The notes below the pieces were generated by a model, which was given only the letters and a program-made list of their open reading frames with translations, ran no database searches and was not told the DNA's origin. Shown here piece after piece: positions 15,311 through 24,578 of a stretch of 31,870 bases of DNA; position 1 is the stretch's first letter; each line of letters begins with the position of its first letter. The stretch is from the NCBI GenBank assembly GCA_030146705.1, contig JASLBE010000053.1:1-31870 (forward strand). The letters run 5' to 3'. The stretch is from Tissierellales bacterium. GTDB taxonomy: Bacteria > Bacillota > Clostridia > Tissierellales > Tissierellaceae. A program made the position numbers and the translations under genes.

Positions 15311-16237
15311 CTATCTAATCCTGTAAGTATAATAATTTTTATAGTTTACAACTTCGACCTGCTTATCTTTAGTTAGTCTAGCAAAAAAATTTTCAGTATT
15401 GTTAATATTCCTCGCCTGTAAAAAAGACTCTATTTCAAACTGATTCATGGGATGTCTTCTTATAATATTTAATATAGCATCATAAGTGTCCTTAACTTCA
15501 CTATAAAAATTAGCTGAACTTAGGCTATTAATTGTAATTCCCCCTAAAATACTAGCAGCAATTTTAACTTCTAATTCTTCAGGTTCTAATACATAAAATT
15601 CTGCAGGTGGCCTAACAGGAGTATTTATATAAAGTTTGTCATAGTTTATTTGAACTAGAAGCTCCTTAAGTTTTTTATAAAACTCCATATTATCATTATG
15701 GTCTTTTACAAGCATAGTTTCTAACCATAGTTTACCTTTAAAGCTTTTAGAAAAGTTAATCAATGCTTCAATAGAATTTTTATAAGAAATTTTACCATGT
15801 GGCCTATTTATTATTTTAAACATTTTTTCATTAGTAGCATCAATTGAAGGGAGGACTATGTCACATAGAAGTAGGGCTTCTTGTAGGTCTTTATCTGCCA
15901 TAAGACCCCCATTGGTAATAACAGCTATAGGTTTTTTACTTATTTCCTTAAGGCCTAATATTAGGTCTTTTAAATTTAAATATAGGCTAGGTTCTCCTTC
16001 ACCTACAATTGTTATTACATCAAAATCCACTGTTTTACTAGTATAATCTTTAAATTCTTCTATAATATCCTTAACCTCAAAGAAGTTAGTCCTTGTATTA
16101 GTCATTTTTTTAGTCCGACCTAATTGACAATATATACAAGAATAATTACAAGTTCCTTTTTTAATAGGACTGATTCCTAAAGATTTACCCATCCTCCTAG
16201 ATGGAACGGGTCCAAAAATATATTTATAATTTTCCAT
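15311..16237 (-). CDS. Radical SAM protein (COG0731-like)
   Basis: 308 aa. The cluster-binding motif CxxxCxxC is at C30, C34 and C37 (GTCNYSCIYCQLG), preceded by FGPVPSRRMGKSLGI, the N-terminus of a widespread group of uncharacterised radical SAM proteins related to the wyosine synthase TYW1 (COG0731). GEGEPSLY and ITNGGL are further SAM-barrel motifs. The last 70 residues, starting near IRRHPMNQFEIESFLQARNI, look like a winged helix. The substrate is unknown; a role in tRNA wyosine synthesis should not be assumed in a bacterium. ATG at 16237 follows an AGGAGG site. It is the first gene of a two-gene unit with the pyridoxamine kinase. Confidence 0.85.
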   Translation of the reverse strand: MENYKYIFGPVPSRRMGKSLGISPIKKGTCNYSCIYCQLGRTKKMTNTRTNFFEVKDIIEEFKDYTSKTVDFDVITIVGEGEPSLYLNLKDLILGLKEISKKPIAVITNGGLMADKDLQEALLLCDIVLPSIDATNEKMFKIINRPHGKISYKNSIEALINFSKSFKGKLWLETMLVKDHNDNMEFYKKLKELLVQINYDKLYINTPVRPPAEFYVLEPEELEVKIAASILGGITINSLSSANFYSEVKDTYDAILNIIRRHPMNQFEIESFLQARNINNTENFFARLTKDKQVEVVNYKNYYTYRIR

Positions 16238-16322
16238 AAAATACCTCCTATGGAATATATTATATACATAAAACTGGTACTTCTTAAAGAGTCAGTTTAC
16301 TTATAAAAGTAGGTATCAAAAC

Positions 16323-16362
16323 AATAAGAGCAAAGTCAGATTAATCCAACTTTGCTCTTATT
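16323..16362 (-). terminator. Terminator overlapping the end of miaA
   Basis: A 14-bp perfect stem, AATAAGAGCAAAGT (16323-16336) with ACTTTGCTCTTATT (16349-16362). On the minus strand the first arm is coding sequence of miaA and the stop codon (16343-16341) lies in the loop. The T-rich tail is weak (ATTGTTTTGAT). Confidence 0.75.
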
Positions 16363-17279
16363 TCATCAATTATATCATTTAAAATATCTTCTTCATTATC
16401 ATAGGCATCTTTATTAAACCATTTAATCCTAGGGTCTCTTCTAAACCAAGTTAATTGTCTTTTTGCATAGTTACGACTTTTCTTTTTTATTAAATCTATA
16501 GTTTCTTCTAAGGACATATTTCCTTCTAGATGGTCTATTAGCTCCTTATAGCCTATTCCTTGCATAGAAACAAGGTCCTTGGTGTAACCCTTAGATAAAA
16601 GAAATTGAACCTCTTCTATTAGGCCATCATCCATCATTTTATCCACTCTTTTGTTAATTCTTTGATATAGTTTTTGCCTATCCATTGTAAGTCCTATCAT
16701 AGATAGGTTATAATCTTCTACTTCGGTCCTAAAATTTTTATTATATTCACTCATAGTTACTCCAGACTGCCTATAGATTTCTATTGCCCTTATAACCCTT
16801 TTTAAATCATTTGGATGCAATTTCTTAGCACTAGGAGGATCAATGCTCTCTAAAATTTTATGAACCTCCCCAACACCCTTATCTGCAGCTAAATCTTCTA
16901 GTTCCTTCCTAAGACCATAATCTGCTTCTGCCCTAGTAAAGTTCAGCTCATATACTAGCGAGTTAATATATAGCCCTGTGCCACCTGTAACAATTGGTAG
17001 CTTACCCTTGGCGTTTAAGTCTCTTATAATAGACTTTGCTTGTTCTTTAAAATCAGCCACGGTAAACTCTTCTTCTGGATAAACAATGTCTACCATATGG
17101 TGGGTTACTTGTAATTGTTCATCTTTACTAACTTTTGCTGAACCTATATCCATATACTTATAAATTTGCATAGAATCACAAGAAATAATTTCTCCTTTGA
17201 GTTTCTTGGCCAAACTTAAAGATAAGTCTGTCTTTCCAATGGCTGTTGGTCCTAATAGTATGACTAAGTTTTCTTTCAT
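16341..17279 (-). CDS. miaA: tRNA dimethylallyltransferase MiaA
   Basis: 312 aa. MiaA adds a dimethylallyl group to N6 of A37 in tRNAs that read UNN codons; MiaB, encoded upstream in the same operon, then methylthiolates it. The P-loop LLGPTAIGKTDLS lies near residues 8-20, followed by ISCDSMQIYKYMDIGSAKV, HHMVDIV and the GGTGLYINSL motif. ATG at 17279 has AAGGAG upstream and is 15 bases past the mutL stop. It is the last gene of miaB-mutS-mutL-miaA; no hfq follows, unlike in many bacteria. Confidence 0.96.
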   Translation of the reverse strand: MKENLVILLGPTAIGKTDLSLSLAKKLKGEIISCDSMQIYKYMDIGSAKVSKDEQLQVTHHMVDIVYPEEEFTVADFKEQAKSIIRDLNAKGKLPIVTGGTGLYINSLVYELNFTRAEADYGLRKELEDLAADKGVGEVHKILESIDPPSAKKLHPNDLKRVIRAIEIYRQSGVTMSEYNKNFRTEVEDYNLSMIGLTMDRQKLYQRINKRVDKMMDDGLIEEVQFLLSKGYTKDLVSMQGIGYKELIDHLEGNMSLEETIDLIKKKSRNYAKRQLTWFRRDPRIKWFNKDAYDNEEDILNDIIDEIRAKLD

Positions 17280-17294
17280 TAAATTCTCCTTCTA

Positions 17295-19151
17295 TTACAT
17301 AATTCTTAAAAATTCTTTCTCAATATGCTTCTTGCTCATTTCTAGTATAGTCGGCCTGCCATGGGGGCAAGTATGGGGCTGACTACAATTTTTCAACCTA
17401 TTAAATAGGCTAAATACCTCTTCGGTTTTTAAATCATCTCCAGATTTAACAGAATTGACACAAGCTATTTTCATTATCTTATCAACCCTAGTGTCATAAT
17501 TATTAGTTACATCTCCTAAATTATCCAGTATATCTAATAGTAGGTTTTCAACATTAGGTTTACCAAATAACATTGGAACCCCCCTTACAATTATAGAGTT
17601 ATTACCAAACTCCTCTAGGTCAAAGCCTAATCTTTTAAAAAGGTCTATATTTTTTATTAACTTGTTACTTTCTTGGTTAGTTAGGTTTAATACAAGGGGT
17701 GAAATAAGTCCCTGTATATAAATATTTTCCTCTTTAAATTCTTGCAGATATTTTTCATACATAACTCTTTCATGGGCTGCGTGTTGGTCTATAAAATATA
17801 TCTTTTCCTTGGTCCTATCTTCTGCAATTATATAAGTATTAAAGACTATACCTACAGGTTCCAAATTATCCAACATATTTTTAGTAGGTCCAGTAGAATT
17901 CTCACTAGGGTCAATAAATGGATCATTTTCAGGTTCTAAAAAATCTTTAGAATTAACTAGGGTATTATAGCTTGGTTTTTCTTCTTTAATAAGTGTATCT
18001 TTACTAGTTTTTTCTACTGGTCTAAGGTCCTCTATAAAAAAGTCTTGATTACTAGTAGGAATCTCTTTTGAAGATTCAAGGTCTTTGGCAAAATCAAATA
18101 AATTAGGGATGGTTTCTTTTTTTACCATATTTTTAGCTTGAAGCTTAATTTTCCCAACCTCTACCCTAGGAAATAGTACATTTTTAACCCTACTAGAAAT
18201 ATTTTCAATAAGATAATTTTCATTAGTGAACTTTACCTCTTGTTTGGTAGGATGGATGTTTACATCTATTTTACTAGGATTTATATATATAAATATTAGG
18301 AATACTGGAAACCTATTTATAGGGATTAAAGATTTATATTGTCTTTCAATAGCCTTAGATATATTGATGTTTTGTATATACCTATCATTAATATATAAGT
18401 ATTGATGGGACCTATTCCCCCTATAATACTGGTTATTTGAAATAAAACCTTTTATTTTAAAATCCTCTGTCTCATGGCTTATTTCTAGTAAATTTTCACT
18501 AAAATCTCTACCTAAGATAGTATAAATATGGTTTTTCAAATCTTGGTTCCTATTAGTCCTAAGAATAGTTTTATTATCTTTAATATAGGTAAAACCTATA
18601 TTAGGATTACCTAGGGCTATTTTATAAATAATATCTGATATTTTATTAGACTCTACCAGGTCGGATTTTAAAAACTCTTTCCTAACTGGCAGGTTATAAA
18701 ATAAGTCTTCTACAATCATAGTGGTGCCTTTTGGACAACCTACTATATTTTGGTTTATTAGACTACCATTTTCTATAATAGCCTCAATACCCGCTAAAGA
18801 AGACTGAGTTTTGGTTAAAATTTTTATTTTTGCAACAGCAGATATACTAGAAAGAGCCTCCCCCCTAAAGCCTAAAGAAGATATTTTATAAAGGTCTTCA
18901 ATTTTCCTTAGTTTTGAGGTTGAATGCCTCTTAAAGGCTAAGGGAAGATCACTTTCTCCAATACCTTCTCCATTATCTGTCACCCTAATTAGAGACTTCC
19001 CCCCATCTTTTATTTCAATAGTTATTTCTGTTGCCTTGGCATCTATTGAGTTTTCTAGTAACTCTTTTACAATAGATGCTGGCCTTTCAATAACTTCACC
19101 TGCAGCTATTTTTTCTATAGTTAAATTGTCTAAAATTTTTATTTTACTCAT
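17295..19151 (-). CDS. mutL: DNA mismatch repair protein MutL (endonuclease type)
   Basis: 618 aa. MutL couples mismatch recognition by MutS to strand removal. The GHKL ATPase motifs are clear: LLENSIDA, DNGEGI and GFRGEALSSI. The C-terminal region carries the metal-dependent nicking motif DQHAAHERVMYE near residues 455-466 and CPHGRPT near the end, so this is the latent endonuclease type found in bacteria without MutH. An ORF extends to ATG 19160, but there the ribosome site AAAGG abuts the codon; ATG 19151 has nine bases of spacing and gives the family N-terminus MSKIKILD. The gene overlaps the mutS end by eight bases (ATGAGTAA). Confidence 0.96.
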   Translation of the reverse strand: MSKIKILDNLTIEKIAAGEVIERPASIVKELLENSIDAKATEITIEIKDGGKSLIRVTDNGEGIGESDLPLAFKRHSTSKLRKIEDLYKISSLGFRGEALSSISAVAKIKILTKTQSSLAGIEAIIENGSLINQNIVGCPKGTTMIVEDLFYNLPVRKEFLKSDLVESNKISDIIYKIALGNPNIGFTYIKDNKTILRTNRNQDLKNHIYTILGRDFSENLLEISHETEDFKIKGFISNNQYYRGNRSHQYLYINDRYIQNINISKAIERQYKSLIPINRFPVFLIFIYINPSKIDVNIHPTKQEVKFTNENYLIENISSRVKNVLFPRVEVGKIKLQAKNMVKKETIPNLFDFAKDLESSKEIPTSNQDFFIEDLRPVEKTSKDTLIKEEKPSYNTLVNSKDFLEPENDPFIDPSENSTGPTKNMLDNLEPVGIVFNTYIIAEDRTKEKIYFIDQHAAHERVMYEKYLQEFKEENIYIQGLISPLVLNLTNQESNKLIKNIDLFKRLGFDLEEFGNNSIIVRGVPMLFGKPNVENLLLDILDNLGDVTNNYDTRVDKIMKIACVNSVKSGDDLKTEEVFSLFNRLKNCSQPHTCPHGRPTILEMSKKHIEKEFLRIM

Positions 19152-21762
19152 CAATATCATCCTTTATTTCCTTAGCACTATTAATAATCTCTAAAAACTT
19201 ATCAAAGGCTTCGGAAAATTTCAGCTTATCTAAATCTATACTGGCAATACTTTCTATAAAATAGTTCTTTTTAAAGTCTACTAGGTCTATTTGGACATTA
19301 TCATTAGTAATTTCACCTGTATTTATATTTAAATTATTTGATTTTTCAATAGAATAAAGTATTTCATTGGCCCTAGTTATAATTTTCCTATCTATTCCTG
19401 CTAGTCTGGCCACCTGGATTCCATAAGATTTATTAGTACTTCCCCTAACAATTTTCCTTAAGAAAATGACATCTTCACCTTTTTCTTCAGCCATTATAGT
19501 TAGGTTTTTAATATTATCATACCTAGCTTCTAAGTCTGTTAATTCATGGTAGTGGGTTGCAAATAAAGTTTTAGCCTTAATATTTTCTGCAATATATTCA
19601 ATCAGGGCCCAGGCTATACTTAAACCATCATAGGTAGAAGTTCCTCTTCCCACCTCATCTAAAATAATTAAACTATTGCTAGTTGCTGACTTTACAATAT
19701 TAGAAACTTCATTCATTTCTACCATAAAGGTACTTTCTCCCTGTGATAAGTTATCAGCTGCACCAATTCTTGTAAAAATCCTATCTACAATGCTAATATT
19801 TGCATAGTCAGCTGGCACAAAAGATCCAATATGGGCTAAAAGTGTTATAACTGCAACCTGGCGCATATAGGTTGACTTACCTGCCATATTAGGACCTGTA
19901 ATTATTTGAATCATATTTTCACCAAGATCTAACTTAGTATCATTTGGAACAAATAAGTTGTTTGGTATATTAGACTCAACAACAGGGTGCCTACCCTGGC
20001 TTATGGAAATTTCTCCCTTAGTATTTAAGTCTGGCCTTGTAAAGTTATGCAAATAAGCAATTTCTGCAAAACTAGCTAAAACATCGATACTAGAAATATA
20101 CTTACTAGTTTTTTGTACCCTACTAGTTTCCTCTTTAATCCTATCCCTAACACTTGTAAATATCTTATATTCAAATGAAAGTAGCTTATCTTCAGCACCT
20201 AAAATATCATCTTCCATAGACTTAAGTTCCTCGCTAAAATATCTTTCAGCATTTGTTAAAGTCTGCTTCCTAATAAAATAGTCTGGTGCATTTTTAATAT
20301 TGGCTTTAGTTATTTCAAAATAATAGCCAAGCATTTTATTAAAACCAATTTTCAAGTTATTAATACCTGTTTTTTCTCGTTCTTTAACTTCTAAATCTTT
20401 AAGCCAATCCTTCCCTTTAATGGCTACTTCTTTTATCTTATCCAATTCTTGGTTAAAACCATATTTTATAAGATTACCTTCTGTTATAGTTACAGGAGGG
20501 TTATCTTCGATGGCTAGGTCTATAAGACTATAAATATCCTTTAATTCATCTATTTTTTGACCTAGGTCTATGAGGGATTCATTTTTTGAAGCTAATAAAA
20601 GTTTTTTTAAACTTGGAATCTGAGACAAAGAATTTTTAAGGGCTATTAAATCTCTTCCATTACAATTGCCTGTAGAGATTTTGCTACTTAGCCTCTCCAT
20701 ATCATGAACATTCCTTAAAAGCTCCCTAACCTCATCTTTTATACTTAAGTTACTTAAAAAATAATCTACTATTGATGACCTTTTATAAATTCTCTCCTTA
20801 TTTATTAAGGGTTGCTCCAACCATTTTCGTAAAAGCCTTCCCCCCATAGCTGTAGAAGTCTTATCTAAAAATCCTACAATACTACCTTTTTTATCCCTAC
20901 TAATAATAGTTTCGTGTATCTCTAGGTTGGTCCTAGTAGAAAAATCCATAATTAGGTAATTATTAGCCTCATAATATTCTAGATTAGATATATGATCCAG
21001 GGTTGATTTCTCTGTAGACTCTAGGTACTTTAAAAGCTTAGCTGTAGCTATATTTGAATAAAATCTATAATCTTCATTGGCTTCATTAATAGCCAGTTCA
21101 TTAAAATGATCTTTATAAATAGATAGGTATTCAATGCTTTCATCATCTTCAAAGACATTAAAATAAGGATTTAAATTATTTTTTATAACATTAATAGTTT
21201 TAGTATTATTATAAAAATATTTATTGCATATAATTTCAGAAGGATAAATCTTACTGACCTCATTAATAGCAAATGAAAGCATATCACCTAAGTCATCTTT
21301 TAAGCTAGTAGTATAAAGTTCCCCAGTAGAATTATCTACATATGAAATACCTATATTTTCTTCTGATAGGTAAATAGAACAAAGATAATTATTCACCTTA
21401 TCATCTAAAACATTAGTATCAGTAATAGTTCCTGGAGTTACAACCCTTACTACATCTCTTTTAACTATTCCCTTAGCTGTTGCAGGATCTTCTACTTGTT
21501 CACAAATTGCAACCTTGTAACCCTTATTTACAAGCTTGGCTATATATGAGTCAGCCACATGGTGGGGAACACCACACATTGCAGCCTTTTCATCTTGACC
21601 TACACTCCTTTGGGTTAGGGTAATTTCTAATTCTCTAGAAGCCAACTTAGCATCTTCAAAAAACATTTCATAAAAATCACCTAGCCTAAAGAAAAGTATA
21701 CAGTCACTATATTCTTTTTTTATATCCATATATTGTTTCATCATTGGTGTTAATTTCGCCAA
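19144..21762 (-). CDS. mutS: DNA mismatch repair protein MutS
   Basis: 872 aa, full length. MutS binds mismatches and small loops and recruits MutL. The mismatch-reading Phe-X-Glu motif appears in FRLGDFYEMFFEDA near residue 30, ATPase Walker A GPNMAGKST at 623-631, and LIILDEVGRGTSTYDG is the Walker B/signature region, followed by FATHYHEL. It is a true MutS1, not the MutS2 type. The start is TTG at 21762 (MAKLTPMMKQY) with GGAGG seven bases upstream. It lies 13 bases after the miaB stop. Confidence 0.97.
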   Translation of the reverse strand: MAKLTPMMKQYMDIKKEYSDCILFFRLGDFYEMFFEDAKLASRELEITLTQRSVGQDEKAAMCGVPHHVADSYIAKLVNKGYKVAICEQVEDPATAKGIVKRDVVRVVTPGTITDTNVLDDKVNNYLCSIYLSEENIGISYVDNSTGELYTTSLKDDLGDMLSFAINEVSKIYPSEIICNKYFYNNTKTINVIKNNLNPYFNVFEDDESIEYLSIYKDHFNELAINEANEDYRFYSNIATAKLLKYLESTEKSTLDHISNLEYYEANNYLIMDFSTRTNLEIHETIISRDKKGSIVGFLDKTSTAMGGRLLRKWLEQPLINKERIYKRSSIVDYFLSNLSIKDEVRELLRNVHDMERLSSKISTGNCNGRDLIALKNSLSQIPSLKKLLLASKNESLIDLGQKIDELKDIYSLIDLAIEDNPPVTITEGNLIKYGFNQELDKIKEVAIKGKDWLKDLEVKEREKTGINNLKIGFNKMLGYYFEITKANIKNAPDYFIRKQTLTNAERYFSEELKSMEDDILGAEDKLLSFEYKIFTSVRDRIKEETSRVQKTSKYISSIDVLASFAEIAYLHNFTRPDLNTKGEISISQGRHPVVESNIPNNLFVPNDTKLDLGENMIQIITGPNMAGKSTYMRQVAVITLLAHIGSFVPADYANISIVDRIFTRIGAADNLSQGESTFMVEMNEVSNIVKSATSNSLIILDEVGRGTSTYDGLSIAWALIEYIAENIKAKTLFATHYHELTDLEARYDNIKNLTIMAEEKGEDVIFLRKIVRGSTNKSYGIQVARLAGIDRKIITRANEILYSIEKSNNLNINTGEITNDNVQIDLVDFKKNYFIESIASIDLDKLKFSEAFDKFLEIINSAKEIKDDIDE

Positions 21763-21775
21763 AATATTACCTCCG

Positions 21776-23218
21776 TTAAACTAGTTCTCCTTCAAGAGAA
21801 AAAGTACCTGCTTTTATTATTTTCACATCAACAAGTTTACCAATTAAAGACTTGTCTCCCTTAAAATGAACTAACTTAAAGTCGCTAGTTCTACCACTTA
21901 ACATATCTTCGTTTGTCTTACTAGTGTCTTCTACTAATATATTTACTAAGCTTCCAACTAGCCTAGTATTTTTTTTAAGAGAAATTTTATTTATTTCATC
22001 ACTTAACCTTTGGAACCTATCATGTTTTACATCATAAGGAATTTGTCCATCCATTTTTCCTGCTTTAGTACCTGGTCTTATTGAATATATAAAATTATAT
22101 ACAAAATCATATTCAACCTCTTTTATTAAATCAAGAGTAGCTTGAAAATCCTCCTCTGTTTCTCCAGGAAAACCAACTATTATATCTGTAGATAAGGCTA
22201 TATCTGGCCTTATTGTTTTAATCTTCTTTATAGTATCTAAATATTTTTCTCTAGTATAATGCCTATTCATTTTCTTTAAAATATTATTACTACCAGATTG
22301 CACAGGTAGGTGGAGGTGGTTTTCTAAGTGTTCAAGCTTTCCATAGGCCTCTATTAATTCATCAGAAATATCTCTAGGATGGGAAGTCATGAACCTAATT
22401 CTTTCAATTCCTTTAATTTTATCTATGTCTGTGATTAAATCTGTAAAATTATAAGCCACATCTAAATTCTTACCATAAGAATTTACATTTTGCCCTAGGA
22501 GCATAACTTCCTTGTAGCCATCTTCTGCTAATTGCTTAACCTCGTCTAATATGTCTTTTGGTTGCCTACTAATTTCTCTTCCTCTTGTATAGGGAACTAC
22601 ACAATAGGTACAAAAATTATTACACCCAAACATAATATTAACATAAGCTGTAGTTTTAGAATTTCTAACATCCTCCATACCTTCTATGATATCAAGACTA
22701 TCTTCTAAAACCTCTATGGCCATTTTACCAGTATCAATATTTTGAGCAAAAAGTTCTGGGAACTTATGGATATTATGAGTTCCGAAAATCATATCTACAT
22801 GACTATATTTAGTTTCGATAGTTTCCCTAATAGCTTCTATTTGCATCATGCATCCACAAACAGCAATTTTTATATCAGGATTTTCCTCCTTCATAGTCTT
22901 TAAAGAGCCTATTTTTCCATAAACCTTAAGTTCAGCATTTTCTCTTATAGCACAAGTATTAAACAACATAAAGTCTGCTTCTTCTAAGTTTTCAGTTGGA
23001 GTATAGCCCATAAGTTCAAGCATCCACCCAATTTTTTCATTGTCATGTTCATTCATTTGACAACCATAAACAGCAGTAAGACTCTTTTTTCTTTTACCAG
23101 TCTTCTCATAGTATTCGTCATTAATTAACCTTACCTTATTAATCGAATCCCAAAACTGTTTATCATCATAATTATTATTACTACTATATATTTTATTTAT
23201 ATCTAAATTATTATCCAT
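21776..23218 (-). CDS. miaB: tRNA-2-methylthio-N6-dimethylallyladenosine synthase MiaB
   Basis: 480 aa. MiaB is a radical SAM methylthiotransferase that converts i6A37 to ms2i6A37. The N-terminal domain has the three cysteines of the auxiliary cluster (YGCQMNEHD, NTCAIRENA, VCGCMMQ), and the radical SAM motif is CNNFCTYCVVPYTRGRE. The C-terminal end fits a TRAM RNA-binding domain (LVGSLVNILVEDTSK onward). The ORF extends to GTG 23233, but that codon lies within the ribosome binding site AGGTGG; ATG 23218 is preferred although the spacing of about 11 bases is long. First gene of the operon. Confidence 0.95.
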   Translation of the reverse strand: MDNNLDINKIYSSNNNYDDKQFWDSINKVRLINDEYYEKTGKRKKSLTAVYGCQMNEHDNEKIGWMLELMGYTPTENLEEADFMLFNTCAIRENAELKVYGKIGSLKTMKEENPDIKIAVCGCMMQIEAIRETIETKYSHVDMIFGTHNIHKFPELFAQNIDTGKMAIEVLEDSLDIIEGMEDVRNSKTTAYVNIMFGCNNFCTYCVVPYTRGREISRQPKDILDEVKQLAEDGYKEVMLLGQNVNSYGKNLDVAYNFTDLITDIDKIKGIERIRFMTSHPRDISDELIEAYGKLEHLENHLHLPVQSGSNNILKKMNRHYTREKYLDTIKKIKTIRPDIALSTDIIVGFPGETEEDFQATLDLIKEVEYDFVYNFIYSIRPGTKAGKMDGQIPYDVKHDRFQRLSDEINKISLKKNTRLVGSLVNILVEDTSKTNEDMLSGRTSDFKLVHFKGDKSLIGKLVDVKIIKAGTFSLEGELV

Positions 23219-23253
23219 AATATATATAACCACCTTTCAAATCAGTCTTATAT

Positions 23254-23262
23254 ATTATATCA
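23254..23262 (-). promoter_or_regulatory. Extended -10 promoter of the miaB-mutS-mutL-miaA operon
   Basis: On the minus strand TGATATAAT gives an extended -10 (TG, one base, TATAAT) 36 bases before the miaB start and directly after the upstream terminator. No good -35 was seen. The same TGTGATATAAT string occurs before the dehydrogenase gene at 25867-25877. Confidence 0.6.
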
Positions 23263-23274
23263 CAAATAGAGAAA

Positions 23275-23299
23275 AGACCAGGTTTTTTTAACCTGGTCT
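23275..23299 (-). terminator. Terminator of the polysaccharide operon
   Basis: AGACCAGGTT (23275-23284) pairs with AACCTGGTCT (23290-23299) over a 5-base loop; on the minus strand TTTTCTCT follows. It separates the synthase gene from the miaB promoter. Confidence 0.82.
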
Positions 23300-23324
23300 A
23301 GACTTGTATGCTTTATTAAATAAT

Positions 23325-24557
23325 TTACCTAGTTAGCCACCTACTATCTTTTAAATAGAAGAGAGCTATATATTTTAAAGGCGATAAGATAAAAATAGTA
23401 ATAAGAACCTCCAGTGGGGTTATTATTACTAGGGTAAATAATTTTTCGAAAAAAGACATCCTCTTTTCGTTCCCTATATATATTAAGGCCTGACACATTC
23501 TAACTGCACACCTAATAATATAGTAATAAAGTATACTAGTTAAATTTTTATAATATAGTTCCCTAGCAAAGAATATAATCAGGGACAAGATTAAAAGTGT
23601 TTGTATCATTGAAATTATGGGGAAAATTTTTTTACTAAGGGATAACTCCCTAATTTGTTTAGGAAAAAATACCCAACTTCCCTTTTGCCACCTAAGCCTT
23701 TGCTTAATAAAGGCCTTAAAATTACTAGGCATAGTTGATGAGACGGTTGAATCTGTTAAGGCTATAACATCTCCTTCTTTTAAAGAATAAAAACAAAGCT
23801 GCCTATCGTCACTATAAGTTCCACTTGTTAGGTAATCGTCAATATTTTTAAATATAATTTCTTTCCTATAAAGACTTAGAGCTCCAGAAGTAGTTTCCAA
23901 GGATCCTAGTTTAGACCTAATAGGCCTAGAAATAGTACAGGAGATCCCTATATTTAAATCAGATATCCTTGTTAATATATTTTCCCTAAAATTACTTGTA
24001 AGTATTAGGCCTGTTATGCCCTTTAGCTTAGGATTTTTTTCAAATTGAGCTATAAATTTAGAAACTGCATTTTTTTCTATAACAGAGTCAGAATCTACCG
24101 TTAAAATAAAATCTAGATTATCTTCGTCCATTTTGCTCAGGGCTAAGGCTTGAGCCTGGCGTTTACCAGAGTTTTTTTGTTTTAACCAAACAAGCTTAGG
24201 GTGACTAAATTTTTTCACAGGTTCCCTAGATCCATCATCAACAATATATATTTTATTAATATCGTATGTTTGTTCTAAGATAGATTGAATTGTTAGGATT
24301 AAATAATTTTCATCTTCATTGTAAACAGGAATAATGGCATTTATCTTATAGTCTTCCTTACTAGGTTCTCCATCACTATAGAAGCTATAAACAAACAGTA
24401 AGGGGATAAATAAAATAATATAGGCAAGTATCCATGTATAAAAGTATAGATTGTTTTTATTTAAAAAAAATAATTTATAAAATACAAGTGTTATAGATAA
24501 TCCTAAAAGAACTTCCAAGAATATTGCTATAATAAGTATGCTATTTTTTTTATCCAT
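23325..24557 (-). CDS. Hyaluronan-synthase-like processive glycosyltransferase (GT2)
   Basis: 410 aa. Integral membrane GT2 enzymes of this type polymerise and export a polysaccharide from UDP-sugars. Two N-terminal membrane helices, a cytosolic catalytic domain and C-terminal membrane helices match the layout of streptococcal HasA (about 419 aa). Motifs: IPVYNED, YIVDDGS (106-110), LTVDSDS (155-158), TSGALSLYRKEII (224-226 for SGA), YSDDR (249-252, GDDR in HasA) and QRLRW (286-290, the QxxRW acceptor motif). KNSGKRQAQA and the ending PLKYIALFYLKDSRWLTR also follow HasA as I remember it. The GTG at 24572 lies in the ribosome binding site; ATG 24557 after GGAGG is preferred. It follows the dehydrogenase by 21 bases. 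The polymer could be hyaluronan or a variant. Confidence 0.82.
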   Translation of the reverse strand: MDKKNSILIIAIFLEVLLGLSITLVFYKLFFLNKNNLYFYTWILAYIILFIPLLFVYSFYSDGEPSKEDYKINAIIPVYNEDENYLILTIQSILEQTYDINKIYIVDDGSREPVKKFSHPKLVWLKQKNSGKRQAQALALSKMDEDNLDFILTVDSDSVIEKNAVSKFIAQFEKNPKLKGITGLILTSNFRENILTRISDLNIGISCTISRPIRSKLGSLETTSGALSLYRKEIIFKNIDDYLTSGTYSDDRQLCFYSLKEGDVIALTDSTVSSTMPSNFKAFIKQRLRWQKGSWVFFPKQIRELSLSKKIFPIISMIQTLLILSLIIFFARELYYKNLTSILYYYIIRCAVRMCQALIYIGNEKRMSFFEKLFTLVIITPLEVLITIFILSPLKYIALFYLKDSRWLTR

Positions 24558-24578
24558 CTTAATTTCCTCCACTTAATA

